Origin: Methylorubrum populi
GTDB lineage: Bacteria > Pseudomonadota > Alphaproteobacteria > Rhizobiales > Beijerinckiaceae
DNA length: 64,000 bases
Direction: 5' to 3'
Assembly (NCBI GenBank): GCA_020741775.1
Contig: DYYG01000037.1
Coordinates: forward strand, 1-64,000
In this document: positions 34,915 through 43,754 of the stretch, piece after piece
How the letters are laid out: each line of letters opens with the position of its first letter
Position numbering within the stretch: position 1 is the first letter of the stretch
Made by a program: the position numbers and the translations under genes
Notes under the pieces: model-generated
What the model was told of the DNA's origin: nothing
What the model saw: only the letters and a program-made list of their open reading frames with translations
Database searches by the model: none

Positions 34915-36152
34915 GCGAGCCGATGGACCGCATCGTCATCGTCGGAGCGGGCCAGGCGGGCTTTCAGGCCGCCGCCTCGCTGCGGGAGGCGGGCTATGCC
35001 GGGAGCCTCACCCTGATCGGCGAGGAGGCCGCGCTTCCCTACCAGCGCCCGCCGCTGTCCAAGGCCTATCTCGCCGGCAAGACCGATGCCCGCGGGCTGC
35101 TGCTCCGGCAGGACAGCTTCTTTGCCGAGCACGCCATCCTGCACCGGGCCGGCACCCGCGTCGCGGCCATCGACCGTGCCAGCCGCAGCCTGCGGCTCGC
35201 CGATGGCGAGCGCGTCGCCTACGATCACCTCATCCTCGCCACCGGCACCCGCAACCGGCCCCTGCCCGTGCCGGGGACCGAACTCGTTGGCGTGCGTCAG
35301 CTCCGCTCCCTCGACGATGCCGATGGCCTGCGCGCGGCCATCGAGGGTGCCCAGCGGATCATCGTGGTCGGCGCCGGTTTCATCGGCCTCGAATTCGCCG
35401 CCGTCTGCGCCGGGCGCGGCCTCTCCGTCACGGTGATCGAGGCCGCCGACCGTGTCATGGCGCGGGCGGTCTCGCCCGAGACCTCGGAGGCGTTCCGCGC
35501 CTTCCATGAGGAGGCCGGCGTCACCTTCCTGTTCGGGGCGGGGGTCAGCGCCATCGAGGGGGAGGGGGGCAAGGTCTCCGCCGTCCGCACCGCCGATGGC
35601 CGCAGCCTGCCGGCCGACCTCGTGCTCGTCGGCATCGGCGTGGTGCCGAACCAGGAGCTGGCGGAGGCGGCGGACCTGCCGGTGCGCGACGGCATCGAGG
35701 TCGATGCCTTCCTCGCGACCTCCGATCCGGCGATCTCAAGCATCGGCGATTGCGCCCGCTTCCCGACCCGCTTCGCCAGCGGGATGCCCGGCGGCGACCG
35801 GCTGCGGATCGAATCGGTGCAGAACGCGGTCGATCAGGGCCGTTGCCTCGCCGCACGGCTCGCCGGCCGGCCTTCCGCCTACGATGCGGTGCCGTGGTTC
35901 TGGAGCGATCAGGGCCCGCGCAAGCTCCAGATCGCCGGTCTTGCCGCGCCGGGCGATGCCAGCGTCGTCAGGCGGACAGGAGCCGGTTTCTCCGTCTTCC
36001 GCTTCCGCGATGGCACCCTCAGCGCCGTCGAGTCGGTCGACCGCGCTGCCGATCACATGGCCGCACGCCGCCTGCTGGCGGCGGCAAAGACAGTGACGCC
36101 GGAGCAGGCGGCCGATCCGGATTTCGACCTCAAGGCCCTCGCGACCCGATAA
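34911..36152 (+). CDS. Rubredoxin/ferredoxin-reductase-type FAD oxidoreductase
   Basis: A 413-residue flavoprotein. An FAD Rossmann fold opens at IVIVGAGQAGFQAA (residues 8-21), followed by PYQRPPLSKAYL, an NAD(P)-binding GAGFIGLEFA motif in the middle and SIGDCARF near residue 280. It closely follows the pattern of reductases that pass electrons from NADH to small ferredoxins or rubredoxins. Its start overlaps the LysR stop (ATGA), so it is co-translated with the regulator. No partner ferredoxin lies in the window. Confidence 0.85.
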   Translation: MSEPMDRIVIVGAGQAGFQAAASLREAGYAGSLTLIGEEAALPYQRPPLSKAYLAGKTDARGLLLRQDSFFAEHAILHRAGTRVAAIDRASRSLRLADGERVAYDHLILATGTRNRPLPVPGTELVGVRQLRSLDDADGLRAAIEGAQRIIVVGAGFIGLEFAAVCAGRGLSVTVIEAADRVMARAVSPETSEAFRAFHEEAGVTFLFGAGVSAIEGEGGKVSAVRTADGRSLPADLVLVGIGVVPNQELAEAADLPVRDGIEVDAFLATSDPAISSIGDCARFPTRFASGMPGGDRLRIESVQNAVDQGRCLAARLAGRPSAYDAVPWFWSDQGPRKLQIAGLAAPGDASVVRRTGAGFSVFRFRDGTLSAVESVDRAADHMAARRLLAAAKTVTPEQAADPDFDLKALATR

Positions 36153-36161
36153 TGCGCCGCC

Positions 36162-36488
36162 TCAGCGGTCGTTCTCGGTGGTGAGTTCGTCGAGCCGGGT
36201 GCCCTCGTTCCCACCGCGTTGCTGCTCGGAGAGCCGCACGCCGGGGCTCACGCCATCGGTGAAGACGATGCCGCCCTGCATCAGGGCACTGCGCAGGGCC
36301 TCGATCCGGCCCGAGGCGGGATCGCCCGTACCCGCCTCGAATCCCTTGATGAAGCCTTCGTCGAGCCCGGATCGGCGGGCGAGATCCGCTTCCGACCAGC
36401 CGAGCAGGCCGCGTGCCGCCCGGCTCTGGGCGGGTGTCATCGTGTTGGGCGAGGTTCCGCTCGATACGCCTTCGTCCGATCCGGTCAC
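36162..36488 (-). CDS. XRE-family helix-turn-helix protein
   Basis: A 108-residue protein. An XRE-like helix-turn-helix spans about residues 18-75 (MTPAQSRAARGLLGWSEADL then ARRSGLDEGFIKGFEAG). The start is taken as GTG 36488, with AGGAG eight bases upstream; a later in-frame ATG at residue 17 lies within the domain. The C-terminus is charged and disordered. It converges on the flavoprotein gene with nine bases between the stops. Targets are unknown. Confidence 0.72.
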   Translation of the reverse strand: MTGSDEGVSSGTSPNTMTPAQSRAARGLLGWSEADLARRSGLDEGFIKGFEAGTGDPASGRIEALRSALMQGGIVFTDGVSPGVRLSEQQRGGNEGTRLDELTTENDR

Positions 36489-36833
36489 GCCACTCTCCTC
36501 GCTCTTTCCATCCTTGAGGGCCCGGCCGCGCCGGGTCTCGGACCGGTCAACGATTCCGGTGCCGGGATCGTTTCGGCGAGGGCATAAGAAACAAGCTGCC
36601 ATCCGGCGTCGGCGAGCCGCCAGCGGTTCGGCTGTGCACAAGCGTGCCGCCGTGGTGCAGGGGGCGTATCGGTGGTAACCCCGCCTCGACCATAATTGTG
36701 CTTGAATTTCTGACGATTCCGCGAGCCTTCGCGATTGTGCGGGCGACGCTTGGCTGGTGCCTGCCGACCAGGGCGGTGCCGGCTCGGCTTCTCCGGACGG
36801 GATGAGGCGGCCGAGCAGAAAGGGGGCTGAACG
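36489..36833. other. Intergenic region
   Basis: A 345-bp divergent gap between the XRE and META-domain genes. An AT-rich patch near 36690-36720 may be a promoter. No gene or RNA is supported. Confidence 0.4.
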
Positions 36834-37334
36834 ATGAACAGGATGCTGACCACCGCGCTGATCGGTGCGGTCGCCGCGGGCGTGCTCGCTGCCGGACCGG
36901 CCATGGCGCAGATGCAAATGGGCGGCAATCCGTCCGGCTTTGGCGCCAAGCAGCAAGAGAAGAAGCCGCAATACGTTCCGGGCACCAAGGCTCAGGAGAA
37001 GGTGTTTCCCCTCGGCTCGATGTGGACCGCGGTGAGCATGAACGGCAAGCCGTTCACCGGGTCTGATCGGCCGAGCTTCATCATCGATTCGCAGTACCGT
37101 GCCCGCGGCTATGGCGGCTGCAACACCTTCACGGCGACCGCCTTCCCGCTGCGCGAGCAGCACCTCGCCGTCGGCCCGCTCGCCCTGACCAAGAAGACCT
37201 GCGACAAGGCCCTCGCCGCCAGCGAGCAGGCTTTCCTCGTCGCCCTGCGGACGGCGGGCCAGTGGGATCTCGTGGGTTCGCAGCTGGTGATCCGCAGCCC
37301 GAACGGCGAGCTGCGTTTCGACCGGGCGTTGTAA
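36834..37334 (+). CDS. META-domain (HslJ-like) secreted protein
   Basis: A 166-residue protein with a signal peptide (cleavage after AMA, residue 25) and a META domain (about 55-166). SMWTAVSMNGKPF opens the domain, and RARGYGGCNTFTATAF is the conserved glycine/cysteine block. HslJ-like proteins are linked to heat or stress tolerance in some bacteria, but no biochemistry is certain. A good AAGGGGG ribosome-binding site precedes it. The first nested palindrome starts immediately after its stop. Confidence 0.78.
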   Translation: MNRMLTTALIGAVAAGVLAAGPAMAQMQMGGNPSGFGAKQQEKKPQYVPGTKAQEKVFPLGSMWTAVSMNGKPFTGSDRPSFIIDSQYRARGYGGCNTFTATAFPLREQHLAVGPLALTKKTCDKALAASEQAFLVALRTAGQWDLVGSQLVIRSPNGELRFDRAL

Positions 37335-37487
37335 GCATCGGCCCGAAAGGTGGTCACCGGCTTTCGGTTGAAGCCGATGCGAGGACATCACGCATCGGCC
37401 CAGAAGGCGGCCGCCGGCTTTCGGTTGAAGCCGACTCCAAAATCTATGCAGCGGCCGAAAGGTGGTCATCGCCTTTCGGGAAAAGCC
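37335..37487. repeat. Three tandem nested palindromes
   Basis: Unit 1 (37335-37380) pairs GCATCGGC with GCCGATGC, and within it CCGAAAG with CTTTCGG. Units 2 (about 37392-37437) and 3 (about 37450-37487) are diverged copies sharing the CCGAAAG...CTTTCGG core. A fourth relative lies at 38014-38057. They resemble REP-like intergenic elements of Rhizobiales. Confidence 0.65.
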
Positions 37488-37619
37488 CGCCGCGCGCATT
37501 AAGCCTCCGTTGACGACGATTCGCGGCGGCGCGTCGGGATTCATCCTCCGTCAGGTCTCCCGGCCGTTCTCTCCCGCCCTCGGCCGCGCCCCACGCGGCC
37601 GATTTGGCGGAGAAGCGGA

Positions 37620-37796
37620 ATGCGGATTGCCCGGGCTCATCAGCGTGTCGTCCCGCGGGCGTGGCCTGCGGTCTGGGCCGTAACCCGCTACGACTTCCTC
37701 CGGGCTCATCACGAGGGAGCGGCGGCGATCGCCGCCCTCGCCACCGGCTCCGGGATCGGCCTCCTCGCCCTCGCCAGCCGGTTGTTCGCGGTCTGA
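37620..37796 (+). CDS. Possible small membrane protein
   Basis: A possible 58-residue product starting MRIARAHQRVVPRAWPAV, with GGAG eight bases before its ATG. One hydrophobic helix (about 37-55: AIAALATGSGIGLLALAS) points to a membrane anchor. It lies in a gene-poor stretch between the META gene and cysK. No family is recognised. Confidence 0.45.
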   Translation: MRIARAHQRVVPRAWPAVWAVTRYDFLRAHHEGAAAIAALATGSGIGLLALASRLFAV

Positions 37797-37923
37797 CGCG
37801 CGCTTCCCGGCGGTATCGCACGCTGCCGGGATGACAATACTGTCGTTCGCGCGCGAGATCGTAAAATAAAATTCTCTACCCAAGCTGAAGCGTGTCCGGG
37901 CCGTGTAAAGCGCCGGTATCCGT

Positions 37924-37967
37924 GAGGGGTAAACCTCGACGGAGCTTGCGAAATCGGCTACCCGTCG
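37924..37967 (+). promoter_or_regulatory. Candidate structured leader of cysK
   Basis: Two adjoining stems are visible: GAGG (37924-37927) with CCTC (37934-37937) around GGTAAA, and CGACGG (37937-37942) with CCGTCG (37962-37967) around a 19-base loop. No known riboswitch consensus was recognised. The evidence is base-pairing only. Confidence 0.35.
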
Positions 37968-38013
37968 CCTGAGCGCCATCCGCCGGAGCGGGAGGCGCGA
38001 AGCTTTTGTTTTC

Positions 38014-38057
38014 GCATCGGCTTGGCCCGAGAAGCGGCACCCGTTTTCAGGCCGATG
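38014..38057. repeat. Fourth copy of the nested palindrome
   Basis: GCATCGG (38014-38020) pairs with GCCGATG-type sequence at 38051-38057 around a diverged CCGAGAAG...CGTTTTC core. It sits 18 bp before the cysK start and may shape the leader. Confidence 0.5.
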
Positions 38058-38075
38058 TTAGGGAGCGGACAGACG

Positions 38076-39056
<981 letters not shown>

Positions 39057-39144
39057 ACCGAAAGGCCGGCGCGGGTCCGTCGCGGGCCCGCGCCGCAACT
39101 CCTCCGGCTCCGGGCGGTTGTCCCGGTCAGATCAGGAGGACGCT

Positions 39145-39501
39145 ATGACGGACAACACCCGCTCCCGGCCGTCGCTGAAGGAATTCAGCGCTGACGCGGA
39201 CCGCAACGGCCAGGATCTCGGCACCGCGTCGCCCCTCGATGTCGGCATTCCATCCCGGACCCAAGCGGATCTGAAGAGCGATCCTGAGGGCCAGGCCGAA
39301 GCGGCGCGCATCGCCTCCGGTCTGCCGCGCCAGGACGCCGTCGATCAGACCGAGGCCGAGACGCCCAAGGAGAACCTGCGCCGGATCTCCGACCCGTCGA
39401 CGTCCCCTTCGCGGGCCGCTCCCGACGACACGGCGCAGGAGGCGATCGAGCGCGCCACCGCCGCCGTCGGGCAGGAGGAGGCGCCGCGCCATGGGCAATG
39501 A
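39145..39501 (+). CDS. Disordered hydrophilic protein A
   Basis: A 118-residue protein with an ideal AGGAGG site eight bases before its ATG. It is rich in aspartate, glutamate, arginine, alanine, serine and proline, with no cysteine or tryptophan and no hydrophobic core; it is probably unstructured in solution. No family is recognised. Its stop lies inside the next gene (overlap 11 bp). This and the next two genes form a cluster. Confidence 0.7.
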   Translation: MTDNTRSRPSLKEFSADADRNGQDLGTASPLDVGIPSRTQADLKSDPEGQAEAARIASGLPRQDAVDQTEAETPKENLRRISDPSTSPSRAAPDDTAQEAIERATAAVGQEEAPRHGQ

Positions 39502-39829
39502 GAACCGCCCCGACGAGGATCTGAGCAATACCGGCACGCGCAAGCCCGACGAGGCCGTCGGCTCGCGCGGTCCCCATCCGGCGGGGGGAGGCCACCAGAC
39601 CGCCGAGCAGGCGGCCATCACTTCCCAGGGCTCGGGCGGGCGCTCGGATGACGAGCGGCGCGGTGAATGGGGCACGGGTGGTCACAAGGGGCAGGCGGGG
39701 CAGACGCCGCCCGCCCTCGGCGGCTCATCCGGCGGCCATTCCGATCGCATGGCGTCGTCCGGCCCGCAGGAGGGTCGGCCCGTGGCCGGTGAGCCGGAGC
39801 GAGCCAAGAATTCGGCGAAACATTCCTGA
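39491..39829 (+). CDS. Disordered glycine-rich protein B
   Basis: A 112-residue protein, overlapping protein A by 11 bp. It is glycine-rich and hydrophilic, with repeated GG and SG patterns such as SSGGHSDR, somewhat like KGG-type stress-induced proteins, though the diagnostic repeat is not clear. It has no cysteine and one tryptophan. It is probably co-transcribed with its neighbours. Confidence 0.65.
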   Translation: MGNENRPDEDLSNTGTRKPDEAVGSRGPHPAGGGHQTAEQAAITSQGSGGRSDDERRGEWGTGGHKGQAGQTPPALGGSSGGHSDRMASSGPQEGRPVAGEPERAKNSAKHS

Positions 39830-39850
39830 CGGGTTCCGAGGAGGGGCGAG

Positions 39851-40015
39851 ATGGACAGGCCGGCGGAGGACGATCAGCGGAAGCCTCGGGAGCGCGAAAG
39901 CGGGCAGAAACCCGCCAACAGCGCCCCCGATGCGGTCAAGGATCCGAGCGAGAAGACCGAGGGCAAGCCGGGCGTCCCGGCACAGGGCGACGAGACCGAT
40001 CCGGGGGCGGGATAG
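39851..40015 (+). CDS. Disordered charged protein C
   Basis: A 54-residue protein with GAGGAGG before its ATG, 21 bp after protein B. It starts MDRPAEDDQRKPRERE and is almost wholly polar (Asp, Glu, Lys, Arg, Pro, Gly), with no aromatic residue. No family is recognised. Position and composition group it with A and B. Confidence 0.62.
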   Translation: MDRPAEDDQRKPRERESGQKPANSAPDAVKDPSEKTEGKPGVPAQGDETDPGAG

Positions 40016-40041
40016 GTTCCCTCCGGGTCTTCATTTCTGCG

Positions 40042-41310
40042 TCAGGCCGCCTGTCTCGGCTGTTCGAGAAGCTCGTCGGCCGGGCCGAAGAACTCGAACC
40101 GCACCCGTTCCGCCGGGACGCCGGCCTGGATCAGGCCGTTGACGAGGGCGGCCAGGAACGGCTTCGGGCCGCAGAGATAATAGGTGGCCTGCTCCGACGG
40201 GGTGTTGGCCACGAGCCAGTCCGCCGTGATCAGGCCCGCGTTGTCGTAGGTCTCGCCGGCACGGTCCTCTGCTTCCGGCGTCGTATAGAAGGTTTGCGCC
40301 CGCAGATTCTCCCGGTTCGCCACGAGGCTGCGGACATGGTCGCCGAGGGCATGCACCCGGCCGTTCAGGGCACTGTGGATGAACCAGGTCGCGCGCTCGG
40401 GTGTGGTCTGGGCGATGCTCTCCAGCATGCTCACCATCGGCGTCAGGCCGACACCGCCGCTGACGAGAACCACCGGCGCATCGCTCGACCGGTCGAGGAA
40501 GAAGTCACCTGCCGGGGCCGCGACCTTCAGGACGGTTCCGGAGGTGGCCGCATCGTGCAGCCAGTTCGAGACGAGGCCGGCGGGATGCTCCGTCTTGGCC
40601 TCCCGCTTGACGGTGATGCGGTAGGCGCGGTCGTTGGGGGCGCAGGAGATCGAGTAGTTCCGCTTCAGCACGCCGCGACCCGGCAGATCCAGCAGGAAGC
40701 CGAGATACTGACCCGGCTCATGCCGCAGCACCGGGCCGCCATCGGCCGGAACGAGGACGAAGGAGCGGATGATCTCGCTTTCCGGCGTGACGCTCTCCAC
40801 CACGAAATCGCGCCAGCCGTTCCAGCCGCCGGACTTGGCGGCGAGGTCACGGTAGATCGTCGCCTCCCGGCCGATCAGCAATTCCGCCAGGAACCAGTAT
40901 GCCTCGCCCCAGGCTTCGACGATCTCGGGCGTCGCCGCCTCGCCGAGCACGTCCTGGATCGCGCCGATCAGGGCATCGGCCACGAAGGAATAATGCTCCG
41001 GCAGGATGTTGAGCGCGACATGCTTTTGGGCGATGCGCTCGACGGCGCCGGTGAGGACGCCGAGATTGTCGATGTTGCGGGCATAGGCCAGCACCGCCAG
41101 GGCGAGGGCCTTCGGCTGTGAGCCGGTCTCGCCGTGATGCGACTGGTTGAAGAGATCGCGAATGTCCGCATTCTGGAACAGGCGCTCATACATGCGCCGG
41201 GTGATCGTGAGCCCATGGGTTTCGAGGGCCGGAACGGTCGCTTTGACGACGGCGATGGTGCGGGGCGAGAGAGGCGCGGGCATCGGCAGATCCAAAGGTT
41301 CATCTGACAT
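40042..41310 (-). CDS. hmp: Flavohemoprotein, nitric oxide dioxygenase
   Basis: A 422-residue flavohemoglobin that oxidises nitric oxide to nitrate with O2 and NAD(P)H. The globin domain (about 1-145) has the proximal histidine in IAQKHVALN; the FAD domain has RNYSISC; and the NAD domain has SGGVGLTPM and YYLCGPKPF. The start at 41310 fits the family. It is divergent from nsrR across a 67-bp gap containing an NsrR-like operator, so it is probably repressed by NsrR until nitric oxide appears. Confidence 0.94.
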   Translation of the reverse strand: MSDEPLDLPMPAPLSPRTIAVVKATVPALETHGLTITRRMYERLFQNADIRDLFNQSHHGETGSQPKALALAVLAYARNIDNLGVLTGAVERIAQKHVALNILPEHYSFVADALIGAIQDVLGEAATPEIVEAWGEAYWFLAELLIGREATIYRDLAAKSGGWNGWRDFVVESVTPESEIIRSFVLVPADGGPVLRHEPGQYLGFLLDLPGRGVLKRNYSISCAPNDRAYRITVKREAKTEHPAGLVSNWLHDAATSGTVLKVAAPAGDFFLDRSSDAPVVLVSGGVGLTPMVSMLESIAQTTPERATWFIHSALNGRVHALGDHVRSLVANRENLRAQTFYTTPEAEDRAGETYDNAGLITADWLVANTPSEQATYYLCGPKPFLAALVNGLIQAGVPAERVRFEFFGPADELLEQPRQAA

Positions 41311-41334
41311 GAACCTTTTAGCTCGGCTCTGGAA

Positions 41335-41357
41335 AAGATGCAATTGAAATATACCTT
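41335..41357. promoter_or_regulatory. NsrR-type operator
   Basis: AAGATGCA at the left and ATACCTT at the right flank an AT-rich centre (23 bp in all), matching the NsrR dyad (AAGATGYA...TRCATCTT) with a few mismatches. It lies 25 bp from the hmp start and 20 bp from the nsrR start, so it can control both. Confidence 0.72.
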
Positions 41358-41377
41358 ATGACTCGCCCGGAACCGTC

Positions 41378-41851
41378 ATGCGCCTGACCCGCTACACCGA
41401 CTACGCCCTGCGGACGCTCATCTATGTCGGGCTGCGCGAGCCCCGGCAGAGCTCGATCGCCGAGATCGCGGCCGCCTATGGAATCTCGGAAAGCCACCTC
41501 ACCAAGGTGGTGCATCAACTCGGACGGCTCGGTCTGATCCAGACCATCCGCGGTCGCGGCGGAGGCCTGCGCCTCGCCAAGGCGCCGGCGGAGATCGTGG
41601 TCGGAGCCGTGGTCCGTCAGACCGAGGACGATCTCGCCCTGGTCGATTGTTTCGCGGGGGTGGGCTGCGCGATCACCGCACCCTGCCGCCTGCGGCGTGT
41701 TCTCGGCGAGGCTTTGGCGGCCTTCCTCGCGGTGCTCGACCGTACCACGCTGGCGGACCTGCTGGGCGGGAGCGAGGGCGACGAGATCGCGCGGCTTCTG
41801 GGCCTGTCCGGGCCCGTGCCCGATCCGGTGGCGGAGGGAGGCCCAGGCTGA
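41378..41851 (+). CDS. nsrR: Rrf2-family nitric-oxide-sensing repressor NsrR
   Basis: A 157-residue Rrf2-family regulator. A winged helix-turn-helix occupies about 1-70 (YTDYALRTLIYVGL, then SESHLTKVVHQLGRLGLI). Three cysteines in CFAGVGCAITAPCRL are spaced as in NsrR, where they hold an Fe-S cluster that reacts with nitric oxide. Divergence from hmp confirms the role. The C-terminal 25 residues are variable. Confidence 0.9.
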   Translation: MRLTRYTDYALRTLIYVGLREPRQSSIAEIAAAYGISESHLTKVVHQLGRLGLIQTIRGRGGGLRLAKAPAEIVVGAVVRQTEDDLALVDCFAGVGCAITAPCRLRRVLGEALAAFLAVLDRTTLADLLGGSEGDEIARLLGLSGPVPDPVAEGGPG

Positions 41852-41869
41852 GGCCGAAGGACCGTCGGC

Positions 41870-43243
41870 TCAGGCCGCGGCCGCCTCGACCCGGTTCCGG
41901 CCGGAGGACTTGGCCCGGTAGAGGGCGTCGTCCGCCCGCTTGATGATGTCGGCGGGGCCGGTATCGGTCGCCCGTCGCACCGAGACCCCCACCGAAACGG
42001 TGACATCGATATCCTGGGTTCCGCCCCTGACCGGGAAGGGGGATGCCTCGATGCGCTCGCGGATCCGTTCGGCGATGGCGCGCGCGTCGGGAAGCTCCAC
42101 CCCCGGCACCACCATCACGATCTCCTCTCCGCCGTAGCGGGCGAGGATGTCCACCGGCCGCACATATTGGCGGACGCGTTCGGCGAAGGCGCGCAGCACC
42201 TCGTCGCCCGCCTCGTGACCATAGGTGTCGTTGATCGATTTGAAGCGGTCGATGTCGAGCAGGAGGCAGGCGAGGCCCTTCTGGTGCCGGGCGGCCTCGT
42301 AGAAGATCGGTCCCATGTTCCGATCGAGATAGCGGCGGTTGTGGAGTCCGGTCAGCTCGTCGGTGATCGCGAGTTCCATGGAGGTCTGGAGCGCCCGCCG
42401 CAGGGTCTCGGAGAAACGCCGCCGACGCACCTGAGTGCGCACCCGGGCGACCAGCTCGTTGCGGTCGACCGGACGCAGCAGGTAGTCGTTGACGCCGAAA
42501 TCGAGCCCGCGGGTGATCCGCGCCTTGTCATGCGCCTCGCCGATCATGATCAGCGCCATGTTGCGGGTCCGCTCGACGGAGCGGAGCTGGCTGCACAGGC
42601 GCAGGCCGTCATGGCCCTCGAGATCCAGGCTGACGACGGCGAGGTCGAAGGCTCCCTCCGGTGCCTTGACCAGGGCCTGCTGCGGATCGGTCTCGACGGT
42701 GACGTCATGCTTGCGCGCCAGCGCCGTGCCGATGCGATCGATGGCGCTCGGCCGGTCCTCCACGAGAAGGATGCGCGCCCCGTCCCCGGTATCGGCGGCG
42801 GCGAGTGCCAGGGGATCGGTGCCGCCGATCTCGCGGACCGCGAGCGCGCGCGAGCGGAGTTCGTCGGTCACCGCTTTGAGCCGCAACAGGCTGCGAACCC
42901 GCGTCATCAGCGCGGTGTCGTCGATGGGTTTGGTGAGGAAGTCGTCGGCTCCCGCCTCGAGGCCCCGCAGCCGGTCCGCAGGCTGATCGAGGGCGGTGAC
43001 GATCACCACCGGCAGATGGGCGGTATCGGGATTCGATTTCAGGCGCCGACAGACCTCGAAGCCATCCATGCCCGGCATCATCACGTCGAGGAGGACGAGA
43101 TCGCAGCCGCCCTTCTCACAGATCGCCAGGGCATCGGGCCCGTTCATCGCCACGGAGACGTCGAAATATTCCAGGGAGAGCTTTGTTTCGAGGAGCCTGA
43201 CGTTGTGATGGAGATCGTCCACGACCAGTACGCGAGCGGACAT
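41870..43243 (-). CDS. pleD: PleD-type response regulator diguanylate cyclase
   Basis: A 457-residue protein with two receiver domains (about 1-125 and 155-270) and a GGDEF domain (about 290-455). The first receiver has LVVDD and the phospho-acceptor aspartate in LVLLDVMMPGMDG. The second receiver lacks a clear acceptor aspartate (LAVVSLDLEGHDG), as in a pseudo-receiver. The GGDEF motif reads GGEEI, which is active in PleD. It would make cyclic-di-GMP upon phosphorylation. It follows divK by 53 bp on the same strand. Confidence 0.93.
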   Translation of the reverse strand: MSARVLVVDDLHHNVRLLETKLSLEYFDVSVAMNGPDALAICEKGGCDLVLLDVMMPGMDGFEVCRRLKSNPDTAHLPVVIVTALDQPADRLRGLEAGADDFLTKPIDDTALMTRVRSLLRLKAVTDELRSRALAVREIGGTDPLALAAADTGDGARILLVEDRPSAIDRIGTALARKHDVTVETDPQQALVKAPEGAFDLAVVSLDLEGHDGLRLCSQLRSVERTRNMALIMIGEAHDKARITRGLDFGVNDYLLRPVDRNELVARVRTQVRRRRFSETLRRALQTSMELAITDELTGLHNRRYLDRNMGPIFYEAARHQKGLACLLLDIDRFKSINDTYGHEAGDEVLRAFAERVRQYVRPVDILARYGGEEIVMVVPGVELPDARAIAERIRERIEASPFPVRGGTQDIDVTVSVGVSVRRATDTGPADIIKRADDALYRAKSSGRNRVEAAAA

Positions 43244-43296
43244 CGTTCCTCCGATCCGCGACCGGGGGGCCGCAGGGCGTCCAGGCCGAATGGTCC

Positions 43297-43677
43297 TCAG
43301 GAAACGCCTTCGTCGCCAATATACTTGCGGACAGTTGCCAAAAACTTCGCGACCGAGATGGGTTTCGAGAGATAGGCCTCGCAACCGCCTTCACGAATTC
43401 GTTCCTCGTCGCCTTTCATGGCGAAAGCAGTGATGGCGATCACCGGAATGTCACGCAGGTCGTCGTCGTCCTTGAGCCACTTCGTCACCTCCAGCCCCGA
43501 AACCTCGGGCAGCTGGATGTCCATCAGGATTAGGTCGGGATGGTGCGCGCGGGCGAGTTCGATGGCTTCGATGCCATTGGCGGTCTTGAGGGTCGCGTAG
43601 CCGTGCGCCTCCAGCAGGTCGTTGAAGAGCTTCATGTTCAGCTCGTTGTCTTCAACGATAAGAACGGTTTTCTTCAT
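43297..43677 (-). CDS. divK: Single-domain response regulator DivK
   Basis: A 126-residue stand-alone receiver. IVEDN (8-12) is the acidic pocket, Asp53 in [10 protein letters not shown] is the phospho-acceptor, and the lysine in YLSKPIS completes the site. In Caulobacter, DivK controls the DivJ/PleC and CckA-CtrA pathway of cell-cycle polarity and is encoded beside PleD, as here. It is divergent from a DUF3572 gene. Confidence 0.92.
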   Translation of the reverse strand: MKKTVLIVEDNELNMKLFNDLLEAHGYATLKTANGIEAIELARAHHPDLILMDIQLPEVSGLEVTKWLKDDDDLRDIPVIAITAFAMKGDEERIREGGCEAYLSKPISVAKFLATVRKYIGDEGVS

Positions 43678-43754
43678 GACCTGCTCCGGCGCGGTCGCGA
43701 TGGCGTTCCACTCCGTGGCCCTGCCTTCGTCCTCTCTTAGATTGCTACTCGTTG

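Larger units (their letters stand above)
37797..38075. other. cysK upstream region
   Basis: A 279-bp stretch with an AT-rich promoter-like patch (about 37835-37875), the structured element at 37924-37967, and a palindromic repeat copy next to the cysK ribosome-binding site. Confidence 0.5.

Noticed and set aside
37335..37487. CRISPR array at the repeated palindromes
   Set aside because: Only three diverged units, with no conserved repeat separated by unique spacers of constant length and no cas genes nearby.
37924..37967. SAM-II, cobalamin or other known riboswitch before cysK
   Set aside because: I compared remembered consensus features (SAM-II GCUAAA pseudoknot, cobalamin B12 box) and none fits, so it is reported only as a possible structured leader.
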